DNA from: Strigamia acuminata
Taxonomy: Eukaryota; Arthropoda; Chilopoda; Geophilomorpha; Linotaeniidae
Assembly (NCBI GenBank): GCA_949358305.1
Contig: OX442323.1
Coordinates: 8,556,001-8,620,000 of the forward strand
DNA: 64,000 nt
Direction of reading: 5' to 3'
Positions 11,318 through 21,889 of the stretch are shown one piece after another. The notes beneath the pieces were generated by a model. The model was not told where the DNA came from. It was given only the letters and a program-made list of their open reading frames with translations, and made no database searches. Every line of letters begins with the position of its first letter. Position 1 is the first letter of the stretch. The translations under genes were made by a program, and so were the position numbers.

Positions 11318-12411
11318 ATAAATAAATAAATTTCTTTGACGGCCTACACATAGTCAGTGATTTATACACACAAATACATTTCTTGGCGCTTTTTCGTGTT
11401 TTTCGTGTTTGAAAACTGTTTAGAAGTTGAATTTAATAAGCTTTTGCGTAAAAGAGAGGATGTTGTTGAGGGAAATGAAGCTTGCACATCACAAAAGGTA
11501 ATTTAATAATAAACTTTTGTGTGTTTGTTTCCAATCACGCATTTCCGTTCGTTTAAACCCAAATTTTGTTGTCCAACTAATATCCATGTGTATGGAAATA
11601 AAGTTATGAAAAAAAATTGGATTCTCCTTTCTTTTGCAGACAAAGTCAGCAAAGAACTTTTCGGATGCTTTTTCCAATAAAAATTTAAAATTTACTTGCA
11701 AAAATTATCTTTATGCTGAAAAACTGCACTGGTTGTTGTATAAAACGTAATAACGTTTTTAAAATTAATTTATCAAAAATCTTTCTTCAGACATTTTAAA
11801 AAGAAAAATCCACGACCAAACAGCAAACACAAAATGTGAATTTGTACTATCGAACCCGAGGATCAACAACTCTGACCCTACGATCACATCAACACATAAT
11901 GTGAAAGATTCTTCAAGTACCAGTAAATCAACAATTAGACCTTTGATTGTTGGTCATTGGGTCAGAATTGTCGATCCTCGAGTTTGCTAGTCAAATTCTA
12001 CAATTTGAGTTCGCTGTTCGGTCATAAATTGTTCTACGGATAATCCGCTAAATCTTGTTTGTTTGTTTGTTTTATTTAAAGCACTCCCATGGAGTAAATT
12101 ACAAAATAAAAACGAATTAAACATAATTAAAATGTCTGATGAAAATGGAGAAAAAAAATTAGTTAAAAAATACTCCCTAGTTATTAAAACTTCAGACCCC
12201 TTCGTGACTTTTGGCACACTTTGCATTAAATTACATAACTAATCATATCTTTCTGAAAAAACTTACGCAACTGCATGTTATGCAATACATCACATATATT
12301 CATATATTCAATTTCCTTCACGAAATGTTTCAATCAGTTGTATAGAAAACGAGTCAATATTATTCATAAAAATCCCACTCGACGCATCAGTTATCCAGCA
12401 TTGACCAGACA
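11318..12411. other. Intergenic region between U4 and U5
   Basis: AT-rich, no supported gene. It carries a hairpin element at 11851-11986. The last 230 bases are the 5' flank that recurs upstream of U10 (about 39670-39940). The initiator-like TCAGTT at 12387-12392 is preceded by only a weak CATAAAAA box at about 12365. Confidence 0.55.
11851..11986. repeat. Inverted-repeat hairpin element
   Basis: About 28 bases at each end are near-complementary (CCGAGGATCAACAACTCTGA on the left). The total length of 136 bases without coding suggests a small foldback MITE. No clear target duplication is seen. Confidence 0.5.
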
Positions 12412-13871
12412 ATGAATTCCTACCGAATTCTCCTGACTTTGCTATTAGTCTATGCTACAACAGCTGTCAAATTGGTACGTCCATAACAATACAATATCCA
12501 ATTATATTAATGGTTTATTTTTTATTTTTCTATTTTAATATAGGAAAAATGTTTGAAGGAGGAGAATGAGGTGACATAGTGTATTTATCTAAGCAATCTG
12601 ATAAATTTTACTTCAATGTTAAAAACTAATGCGCAATAGGCAGATGAGAACAGTTACGAGTCGACATTTGACAAGCAAATTAAAGCAAATTGCAAGAAAG
12701 AAAACCCAAAATTAGTAAACACAATAGTTTTAATCTTAGTTGACTATTAACAATGAGAAAATAATTTATTAACAGGATGACAAGGGCATCAAACATTGTT
12801 ACTTGGACAAGGTAAAACCTCTGTTAATCATTATTGATGTTTCTAAATTCTGAATGAATTTAATTCCAGATCAGAGCAGCAGAAAAAGCATGCGATACCA
12901 CAAAGACTGTAAGTTATATTCATAGTTTTCAATCCACTAATTAATTAATCACCAACAACAAAGTGGTCAATGGAATACGACATGTGCATGGACAAACAAC
13001 TGGACATTGTGAGTCGGAATTATTTCAATCTGATTCAATCTGACGAAACATTTTTGTTAATCAGACCAGGAAAAATCTGTACGATTTCCAAAGATGGAAG
13101 ACCCATAAGCTCAACGATGCGCTAGACGAGGTAAGTCCAATATACAGGGTGTCCTAAAAGTCTGGTTCCCTCCAAATATTTCCTGAGCAATTGCATCTAG
13201 GCCAACTTTGATGGGTGAGAGCAATCCAATGACGTCATCAAATTTGACCTTGAAGGTCATTTTCAAGGTCATTCACTTTCTAACTTTTAAACCGTTTAAG
13301 ATACAGCAAAATTTCCAATTACAAAGTTGTAGAGCACCATCAAATTAGTACTATCCAACTTATTTTAGTTATCTTAAGATAAATGTTTCATAACGCGCGA
13401 TATCGCAGTAACGCATGGCAGCGCTATTCATTTGCGCGACATCGGATGTAAGAATTATTCTCACCCAACTTCCTATACGATCGCTTCATCAAAGTTGGCC
13501 TAGATGCAATTGCTCAGGAAATATTTGGAGGAAACCAGACGTTTAGGACACCCTGTAGAATTAAAAAAACAACAATTTGTTGAAGCAAATTTGTATAGAA
13601 AAAGAAGACAGTCGAAGATGCCTTAACTCCGTGCGAAAACGAAAAAGTAAAGTGAAATTAAAAACCACAAATAACAACCTAATTAATAATGCTGTTGTAT
13701 TAGTATTACTTGGACTGTGCTCGTATAAATTTGGCAAAAGTACGTAATAAAAACAAATCTAATATTCCCACAAATTTACATCAATAATACGCTTTTCTTT
13801 CAAAGGTCTGTTTGGAGTACAAACACCTACTAGAAGAGATTGAGAAAGAAAACGCACGAAAGAATGTATAA
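12412..13871 (+). CDS. U5: ten-exon secreted cysteine protein
   Basis: Exons: 12412-12474, 12544-12570, 12640-12714, 12776-12811, 12870-12908, 12964-13008, 13065-13130, 13599-13646, 13704-13739 and 13806-13871, all phase 0, giving 166 residues. It has a signal peptide of 21 residues, then eight cysteines at family positions with the C-x8-C-x8-C end. Its closest relative is U10; the two share a tryptophan-start exon 6 and an F-Q-R-W-K motif in exon 7. Intron 7 is expanded by a foldback MITE (13145-13555) that U10 lacks, so that insertion is younger than the duplication. U6 follows only 55 bases after the stop. The function is unknown. Confidence 0.83.
13145..13555. mobile_element. Foldback MITE in intron 7 of U5
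   Basis: The ends CAGGGTGTCCTAAA are inverted, with TA at 13143-13144 and 13556-13557. The arms share long stretches (ATTGCATCTAGGCCAACTTT) with the larger element at 51420-52183 and with a fragment near 15200-15310. Tc1/mariner-type ends; non-coding. Confidence 0.8.
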
Positions 13872-13926
13872 ATAAATTTCTTTGTTAACCCATCAGTCAT
13901 CCACTCATACCAAATACACTTTTTAC

Positions 13927-15052
13927 ATGCAACACTGCCATTGCAGCGACGCACGTGTTGGAGATCGTTTGGACACCTATGGAAGGTAAATAAAACATTT
14001 CTCCGATGTTTGATTAACACATTGCAGTCGATGTTTGAAGGCAGCACATTTCGGACGGATCTATTGGCCTAAATACTTGGACGACAAATGCAAACAAGAA
14101 AACCCGAATGCGGTAACTGTTTGTAAATGTTCGACTTTTACGTTTTTCTTACAAAAATATCATGTAAATAGATACACAGCGTCGTGGAGGAATGTACCAG
14201 AATTAAAGTAAATATTAAGGGGTTTCATAAATGATGCGCTGAAGGCGCTGAAGTGATTATTCCAATAATCACAATTGCTGCATTATTGAAGACCCACGCA
14301 ATGGATTATATTACTGTCACATTACTTATGTTTAAAGCATGAAAAGCTCCTTTTTCAGTGATTATAAATAATCGCTGAAACGTTGAAGCGATTATTTATG
14401 TGATTGGCCGACACAAGTCACATGATAATCGCTTCAGCAGAATAATCGTCATAATCGCTTCAGCGCCTTCAGTGCATCATTTATGGACCCCCTGTTGTCT
14501 GAATTTTATTCGCCAATACCTAAAAATACTTGTTTTGACAGCTCGATGAAATTCATAAAACGTGTACCGTTGCAAAGGAATTTGCCCCTTGCGTGCTCAA
14601 ACATTTTGCTATTGTAAGGTGATTTAATTAAATTTGATTTAAATTAATCCAGTTTTGATTCAATCTAGAAAGTACCTAGCAGAGATGAGCTAATTGAAAA
14701 GTTTAAAAAAGCAATGGAGTTTATAACGGACGAAAGTGTAAGTTAAATTGTCGTATTAATTGAATTTTGAAATTAATAAAATTTAACGATAATTTTATAG
14801 CAAACGAAGGTTGTTCGTGAGGTCGTAGCAACCTGCGCATCAAAAGTGGTAAATTTCAAATTTATGCACTCACACGGAGTAAAAAAAACTATTTTTAAAA
14901 CTAAAATAAATTTATACAAACAGAAATTCGCCAAGTGCAGTTTTGAAAAATTATTAGAAGAGGTAGGTTTGTTATCAATTCTAAAATTGCAAATGTTCAT
15001 TGTCACTTTGTTTTCCCAGTTTTGTCTGAAACCAGAAGAAGAAAAAGTCTAA
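13927..15052 (+). CDS. U6: short-subtype family member, 5' end uncertain
   Basis: Proposed exons: 13927-13985, 14028-14112, 14172-14207, 14542-14613, 14669-14737, 14801-14848, 14924-14962 and 15020-15052, giving 146 residues. From 14172 onward all introns are phase 0. The exon at 14542-14613 has 24 codons and two cysteines, as if family exons 5 and 6 were fused. The end keeps C-x8-C-x8-C after a 41-residue gap. The first exon has an ATG but no signal peptide, and the intron after it is phase 2, unlike the family. The same reading frame is open in U11, which argues for coding. It begins right behind U5, so it may once have been the second domain of a U9-like gene. The 3' UTR resembles that of U9. 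Confidence 0.6.
14217..14496. mobile_element. MITE in an intron of U6
   Basis: The inverted ends contain CATAAATGATGCGCTGAAGG and its near-complement, with internal palindromes of AATCGCTTCAGC. The same element lies in the same intron of U11 (42044-42955), so it was present before the U5+U6 cassette was duplicated. Confidence 0.7.
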
Positions 15053-15677
15053 GGACGAATTTAGTTGTGTAACAAATATATGAGAAATAAAAAGCTATTA
15101 ACAAATTAGAAAATTAGATATTCTTTTCTCTACAACTGCCAAGATTAAAAAATTCACTCAGGCATGAAAAGAATTAGAACTATTTCGCACAGCATAAGCG
15201 ATATTCACTTCCTAACTTTTAAGCCGTTGAAGATACAGCAAAATTTCCAATTACAAAGTTGTAGAACACCATCAAATCCATCAATATCCAACTTATCTTA
15301 GTCACCTTAAGTTAAACGTTTTTTTTTAAAAAAAAAGAAAAGAAATTAGAAAATTGAAATTTTTAATTTTCTCACAAGACTGATTTAGGCTTTACAAAAT
15401 AACAGTTTTTATGTCATCACTATCACAATAAATGTTCGACATGGTACCCCTCCATTCCAATGTACAGTTGCGCTTGATTTCTCACGAAATATTCGAATAA
15501 ATTGTGTATTAAGTATGGAGTTATGCAATATCCTTTGTATTGAATTATACTTGTTTATTGTGTGACTTCAACAACTCAAATATCGTGGTTCTTTGTCACA
15601 CCCCATGCAATTACATGTTACGCGTCTCATTCCGGATTGATGAATAAATTGTGCTGACAACGAGTCAACATTGGTCG
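15053..15677. other. Intergenic region between U6 and U7
   Basis: It contains the U6 polyadenylation signal (GAGAAATAAAAAGC), a fragment of the foldback MITE family (about 15205-15310) and the duplicated upstream flank of U7. No gene is supported. Confidence 0.5.
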
Positions 15678-15711
15678 TATAAATAACACTCAACACATCA
15701 CCAGCTTCAGC
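15678..15711 (+). promoter_or_regulatory. Core promoter of U7
   Basis: TATAAA at 15678-15683, with a TCAGCT initiator variant at about 15706-15711. Confidence 0.65.
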
Positions 15712-15733
15712 TACCTAGAAGTGACCACAAACA

Positions 15734-17111
15734 ATGAATTACTGCGTAGTTCTTTTGCTTCTGGTTTTGGGATGCAACGCCGAACTGGTACGCTTAAAAC
15801 AGTATAATGTCTATAAACTCTATTCCAAAAAGTATTTGAAATACTCCCATTGGAGATTTTGTCTCTAGTTCAGTTGTGTATTGAATATGATGCTGTTTTC
15901 AGATTCCATTAGACTTGTGCTGTTTTGTCGCTATGCATTTATACTGGTGTTATGAATCTCCCAACCAATGGGAGTATTTCAAATACTTTTTGGAATAGAG
16001 TTTAGTAATTTTGATTCTTAATATGTTTTGTAATATTTTAATCTAGGAAAATTGTCGTAAGCCGATGGAAAAGGTAATATAATATATTTATCTCAACATT
16101 TTTACATATTTTATCTAAATGATATAAATTATAAATTTTACAGATAGATCAGAAGAATTCCACAGCATCACCTCAGGATCCAGTTAAGGCAAAATGCTTG
16201 AAAGAAAACCCAAAATCAGTAAAAGCCGTTGTTTTAATCTTAGCCGACTATTAACATTATGTGAAAATAATTTATTCACAGGATAAAAATGGTGTCGAAC
16301 AATGTAATAACAACAAGGTAAAAAAAACCTGTACAGTCTAAACTACATATAACGAATCGCAAAAACCCGAAAAATCGATTCGTTATAACGATAATTCGTT
16401 ATATCTGAACCAAACCAGCCATTTTTCGGTATTCGTTATATCGCGATTCGTTATAAAGAGTTTTGACTGTACTAATGATTAACGATTTTTATAAATTCCA
16501 AATAAATTCAATTCCAGAGGCAAGCAGCATTTAAAGAATGCAACAACACAAAGTTTGTAAGTTAAATTCAAATCTTTCGATTCAAATATTAATTAATCGA
16601 CAACAATAAAGGCCTCAATGGAACAACTAATCTGCATGGACAAACAATTAGCAATTGTGAGTCACATTATCCCAATCTTTTTCAATCTGTCGAAATATTT
16701 TTATTTAAATTTACTAGAAAACGGAAGAATTTTATAATTTCAAAATATTCAAGACCGAGAGGCTCGATGAAACAATAAATGATGTAAGCAAAATTTAGAA
16801 TTTATAAAAGAAACAGTTTGTTGACATAAATTTGTGTAGAAAAAGAAAATAGTCGAAGAAGCGATAACTCCGTGCGAAAAGGAAAAAGTAAGTTAAATTG
16901 AAAATTATAAAATAACGAAAATAATGCTGCTTTTGTATTAGTACTACATGGACTGTGCTCTTATAAACTTGGCAAAAGTATGTACAAAGAGTCTCCTAAG
17001 TATCTTTACAAATTAAAATTAATACGCTAATGTGGTTTTCTTTCAAAGGTCTGTCTGGACTACAAGCAGATTCTAGAAAGAATTGAGAAAACTAGGAAAC
17101 AAACAAAATAA
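15734..17111 (+). CDS. U7: ten-exon secreted cysteine protein
   Basis: Exons: 15734-15787, 16047-16073, 16144-16218, 16282-16317, 16518-16556, 16612-16656, 16718-16783, 16840-16887, 16942-16977 and 17049-17111, giving 162 residues, all phase 0. The signal peptide is short (18 residues) because the alanine run seen in paralogues is missing. It has eight cysteines and the C-x40-C-x8-C-x8-C end. Intron 1 holds a small MITE (15814-16003) absent from the paralogues, and intron 4 holds the shared MITE. The closest relative is U8. The function is unknown; probably secreted. Confidence 0.84.
15814..16003. mobile_element. MITE in intron 1 of U7
   Basis: The inverted ends AACTCTATTCCAAAAAGTAT are followed by ATTTGAAATACTCCCATTGG. 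It interrupts the CTAGTAATT stretch that is continuous in intron 1 of U8 and U9. About 190 bases, non-coding. Confidence 0.75.
16332..16471. mobile_element. Shared MITE in intron 4 of U7
   Basis: A shorter version of the intron-4 element of U1/U3, with TACAGTCTAAACT and AAAGAGTTTTGACTGTA ends. Confidence 0.65.
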
Positions 17112-18427
17112 ATAAATAAATAAATTTCTTTGACGGCCTATAAACTGTCACTTATTCACACACTGTACACCAAATCCATTCCTCAACAGTATTTGGACCA
17201 ACGCAACTCATTCAGTGCCAAAAATCAAATTTCACGTTCATTCAATCATTACTAGTTTACCGGTAGATGGAGCACAATGCAAACAGAAACACTTAAAACA
17301 CGCCTTTTTGAATGTAGCTAGCGTAGTTTGCGTGAAATATAAAGAAGTGATTACACAAAAAAGTCCATCTATTTCCCCATACAATTATTTGAGCAGTGAG
17401 TTGTGATGTTTGTACCTTTATCACATCAGTCTATTGTAAACTTCATGCAGCTGCCGTGGTGGGCCTAGCTAGGGCCAGGACAGGACCACTCGTCGGGAAT
17501 TTACATGTCGACTGATTTTAAAAGCCTAAAAAAGCATTGCTAAGCTGAATTGCCTAGCAGTCGTAAATACAATGTTCATATTGTTGTATATAAGAATGGG
17601 GTGGAAGACACAACATTAGGCTAATGCGTTTTACTCACGTTTTAGGAGACAGATGCTTCGCCTGTCGTGGCAGCCATTTTGAATATAGTGGTTAGGTTAA
17701 AACTAAAACCTGACTTTACCACTTCAAAACCCACGAGAGCCATGCTTTTTATTTTTGCGATTTTTTTTGTCCATTCTGTTTATAAATTTGTAAATCATTA
17801 AAAATATGACAAGTTTAAATAAATTAAAAATAAATAAAATATTACTGCCTCGTTACTTGCGAAATTAAGAACCACAGCGATTACCAGAAAGCGCAAATGA
17901 ACCGCAACCTGTAAACGGCGATACAATAAACCGCAAATAACTAAAACCAAATCTGCAAAAATCCATCAAAAACACAAAAAAAACGTAAAGAAACGAAAAA
18001 AATCGCAGAAACCACGGCGATATTTACCACTATGGTTTTTGTAAACTAGATGTGGATGATGCTGCACCGAGGCAGACAAACGTGCGCATATACCGAGTTG
18101 TGCAATATCCGCTGAATTAAATTCTTGTTATCCTGCGATTGATTTCCGTTCAAATATCGTGTCGTTTAACAAAACCTCATGCAATTGCACATTATGTAAT
18201 TCCTGTTTGTACATCACAAGTTTGGAATTCAATTTCAATAACGAATTTGTTGTAAACTAGTCAACATTGTGATTACAGGATGTGTGGATTGTCCATTATA
18301 TTATTTAATCTTTTCACATGAAAATCTCGTGTTTCTGTAAAAAAAAACCCATGAAAGACTGCCCCATGGTGGATCTCATTTCGCATTTAATATTTAATTT
18401 CTCACGAAAACGAGTCAATATTGTTCG
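17112..18427. other. Intergenic region between U7 and U8
   Basis: The first 180 bases are a 3' flank shared with U8 (17115-17290 and 19710-19890). From about 18080 the sequence is a 5' flank also seen before U9 (CATATACCGAGTTGTGC). Nothing recognisable is seen between. Confidence 0.5.
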
Positions 18428-18462
18428 TATAAATCACACACACCACATCACCAGCCTCAGTT
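18428..18462 (+). promoter_or_regulatory. Core promoter of U8
   Basis: TATAAA at 18428-18433 and TCAGTT at 18457-18462. Confidence 0.75.
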
Positions 18463-18483
18463 CCGAAGAAGTGACCACAAACA

Positions 18484-19706
18484 ATGAATTGCTGCGTAGT
18501 TGTTTTGGTTTTGGTTTTGGCCTGCGAGGCAGCAGCCACCAAACTGGTACGCTTACGACAATATAATGTCGAGTAATTTTCATTGTTATTATGTTTTGTA
18601 ATATTTTAATCTAGGAAAATTGTCTTAAACCATGGGAAAAGGTGATATAATATATTTATCTCAACATTTTGATATATTTTATCTAAATGGTATAAATTAT
18701 AAATTTTACAGGCAGATCAGAAGAATTACACAGCATCACATGAGGATCCAGTTGAGGCAAAATGCTTGAAAGAAAACCCAAAATTAGTAAACGCAATTGT
18801 TTTAATCTTAGCTGACTATTAACATTATGTGAAAATAATTTATTCACAGGATAAAAATGGTGTCGAACAATGTTTTGTCGACAAGGTAAAAACCTTTAGT
18901 CTAAACTACATATAACAAATCGCAAAGGACCAGAAAAATCGATTCGTTCTAACGATAATTCGTAAAATCTGAATTTTTTAACATGGTGTTCTACGGCCAG
19001 CCAACCAAACCAGCCATTTTTATGTAATCGTTATATCGCGATTTGTTATAAAGAGTTTTGACTGTACTAATGATTAACGATTTTTATAAATTCCAAATAA
19101 ATTCAATTCCAGAAAACAGCAGCATTTGAAGCATGCAAAACCGTAAAGTCTGTAAGTTAAATTCAAATCTTTCGATTCAAATATTAATTAATCGACAACA
19201 ATAAAGGGCTCAATGGAAAAAGACATCTGCATGGACAAACACATGGGAATTGTGAGTCACATTATCCCAATCTTTTTCACTCTGTCGAAATATTTTTATT
19301 TAAATTTACTAGAAAACGGAAGAACTCTATGATTTCAAAATATTCAAGACCAAGAGGCTCGATGAAGCACTAAATGATGCAAGCTAAATTTAGAATTTAT
19401 AAAAGAAACAGTTTGTTGACATAAATTTGTGTAGAAAAAGAAAATAGTTGAAGAAGCGATAACTCCGTGCGAAAAGGAAAAAGTAAGTTGAATTGAAAAT
19501 CATAAAATAACAAAAATAATGCTGCTTTTCTATTAGTATTACGCAGACTGTGCTCTTATAAATTTGGCAAAAGTATGTACAAAGAGTGTCTTATGTATCT
19601 TTACAAATTAAAATTAATACGCTAATGTGGTTTTCTTTCAAAGGTCTGTCCGGAGTTCAAGCAGCACCTAGAAGCCATTGAGAGACATTTGAAACGAAAT
19701 GAATAA
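18484..19706 (+). CDS. U8: ten-exon secreted cysteine protein with a GC donor
   Basis: Exons: 18484-18546, 18615-18641, 18712-18786, 18850-18885, 19113-19151, 19207-19251, 19313-19378, 19435-19482, 19537-19572 and 19644-19706, giving 165 residues, all phase 0. The donor of intron 7 reads GCAAGC (19379-19384), where every paralogue has GT. It is either a working GC-AG intron or a damaged site. Read-through would meet a stop in the next codons (GCAAGCTAA), truncating the protein before three of its cysteines. It has a signal peptide, eight cysteines and the family C-terminus. Sister of U7. Confidence 0.8.
18893..19066. mobile_element. Shared MITE in intron 4 of U8
   Basis: Same element as in U1, U3, U7 and U9. 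The right end, TTTTGACTGTA, is intact. Confidence 0.65.
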
Positions 19707-20039
19707 ATAAATAAATAAATTTCTTTGACGGCCTATAATCTGTCACTTATTCACACACTGTACACCAAATTCATTTCTCAACAGTATTTGGACCAACGCA
19801 ACTCATTCAGTGCCAAAAATCAAGTTGCACGTTCATTCAATCATTACTAGTTTACCGGTAGATGGAGCAAAATGCAAACACAAACACTTAATACACACCT
19901 TTTAGACTTCTAAACTCTCTGTTTAGAAAGTCTAATAAAACGGTTTAATTAATTTTAATTTTTTAACAAATATAAAATAACAAACATTAAAATTACTGCT
20001 AAAAATAATAAAAAATACAAGTAAAAACTTTCACAAACA

Positions 20040-20620
20040 ACAGGATTTGAACCTGTGTGGAAAAATTCCTACCGTTTTCCCTCGAAAATTGCTGTTTTTG
20101 AAAGTTTTAGCGATTTTTTGAATATAACGTCATGACGTTGTATTCGAATACAACGTCATGACGTTATATTTGAGTGCATTGATGGGTGCGATGCCGGGAA
20201 GGGTTGCGGGTGCTCTTTTAACAGGCGCGATGCCAGAATATCGAATTTGAGCTCGAGGTGGCGCCCGCTACCTCCCTCCCTCCCCTCCCCCCGCCCAACC
20301 AATCATCACCTTGTTATTTTAATCCTTTTAGTGAAGTGTGATGAATATTTTGCAGTTAAAATGATTTGAGTAATAAAATAACTACTTTTTCGTAATTGAA
20401 ATTTCGAATAGAATTAACTTTGTCCAATTTACATACTCAACTTCTGATTTTTCAAAAGTTGCATAAAAAAGTAGGAATATAACGTCATGACCTTGTGTTC
20501 GAATACAAAGTCAGGTGTCGTTGTATTCGAATACAAAGTCAGGTGTCGTTGTATTCGAACAAAACGTCATGACGTTATATTCGAGGGAAGACGGTAGTCC
20601 GTTGCCTTAACCACTGGACC
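20040..20620 (-). other. tRNA-like sequence split by a MITE
   Basis: On the minus strand a perfect T-arm-like stem-loop (ACAGG-TTCAAAT-CCTGT, complement of 20040-20056) and a D-arm-like block (GGTCCAGTGGTTAAGGC, complement of about 20604-20620) lie on either side of the MITE at 20072-20594. Joining the flanks across one TA gives a tRNA-sized unit, but the acceptor stem does not pair. It may be a tRNA pseudogene or the head of a tRNA-derived SINE. Confidence 0.4.
20072..20594. mobile_element. Palindrome-rich MITE
   Basis: The ends CCGTTTTCCCTCGAA and CCGTCTTCCCTCGAA are inverted, with TA on both sides (20070-20071 and 20595-20596). The interior has repeated palindromes AACGTCATGACGTT and GTATTCGAATAC on both flanks. 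Non-coding. Confidence 0.7.
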
Positions 20621-21889
20621 ACCACTACAAACTATTGTTGCCTTCATGCAGGCAGTCATGCGGGTGAACAAAGTTGTGATGTTATATGTCATGTGATATC
20701 AAATTACTTGGGTTCCAGAATAAGGTTTGAACAGGCTAATCACCAAGTGTAGTGCTACACGTGACTTTTTTACTCAAAAAATAAAAAAAAATAGAGTTTC
20801 AACTCACAGTAAAGAATCCTGTGTGTTGTGACTGCATGTAACAAGGTGAGAGAGAGGTGCATTTAAATAATGAAAGTATTGACTGCTTAGATAATAACAA
20901 TACTTTATTTTTAAAAAAAACTAAACAATTGTGAGGGACACACTCCTGCGGTCTCCTTGTCAGCATACCTTCAATAGGTTCCTAAGGTATTTTCGTATTT
21001 CTCCGAACTCCGTTTTAATAAAAAAAAAACTGGTTTTATTAAACTTTTAGCCTTCTATTACAAACTGCTACCGAAAATAACGTATTATATTTTTTAGACT
21101 TTCCGCACAAAGTTTTGACTTATACTCTAGTTGCAGTCAAAAAGGCACTTTACAATCTGTAGTCCCATTGGTCGAGACAGTTTACTGGTGTAGTGATCCG
21201 GAAAAGTAGACCCAATCACCAGAATTGCATTACAATGTACAGACATTGTAATCGATTGTCCAGGCAACTGCCAAAAATTCAAAATTGTTTACTCTCCAGA
21301 CATAGTAACCAATAAACATAACAAACATGAGTTTGACATTTTTATATGCGTAAAACTTCATTTCAATGATTGAAATAACATTTTTTAATAAGAAAAATCA
21401 AAATAACATTAACTAAACTAGTCATAACAAGTACAACAATAAATAAAAATTAAAACTACTTCTCCTAGCAGTAGTATACAGTCTGGAGTTAGTAGTAAAT
21501 TGGCTCGACATGCGCATATACCGAGTTGTGCAGTATCCGCTGAATTAAATTCATGTTATCCTGTGATTGATTTCCGTACAAATATCGTGTCGTGTAACAA
21601 AACCTCATCCAATTGCCCATTGTGTAATTCATGTTTGTACAACACAAGTTTGGAATTCAATTTCAATGAATTTGTTGTAAACTAGTCAACAGTGTGGTTA
21701 CAGGATGTGTGGAATGTCTGTTGTATTGTTTAATCTTTTAACATGCAAAACCTTGTGTTTCTGTATAAAACCTCATGAAAGACTGCACGCAATAATTGAA
21801 TAAATTGTGCTGAAAACAAGTATATATCGTTCGAATAAACTGCAGTCAACACATCACCAGCTTCAGCTACCGAGAAGTGACCACAAACA

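Larger units (their letters stand above)
19707..21889. other. Intergenic region between U8 and U9
   Basis: It holds the U8 3' flank, a tRNA-like sequence split by a palindromic MITE (20072-20594), and the duplicated upstream flank of U9 from about 21500. The U9 promoter is weaker: GAATAAAC at about 21832 and TCAGCT at about 21862. No other gene is supported. Confidence 0.5.
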
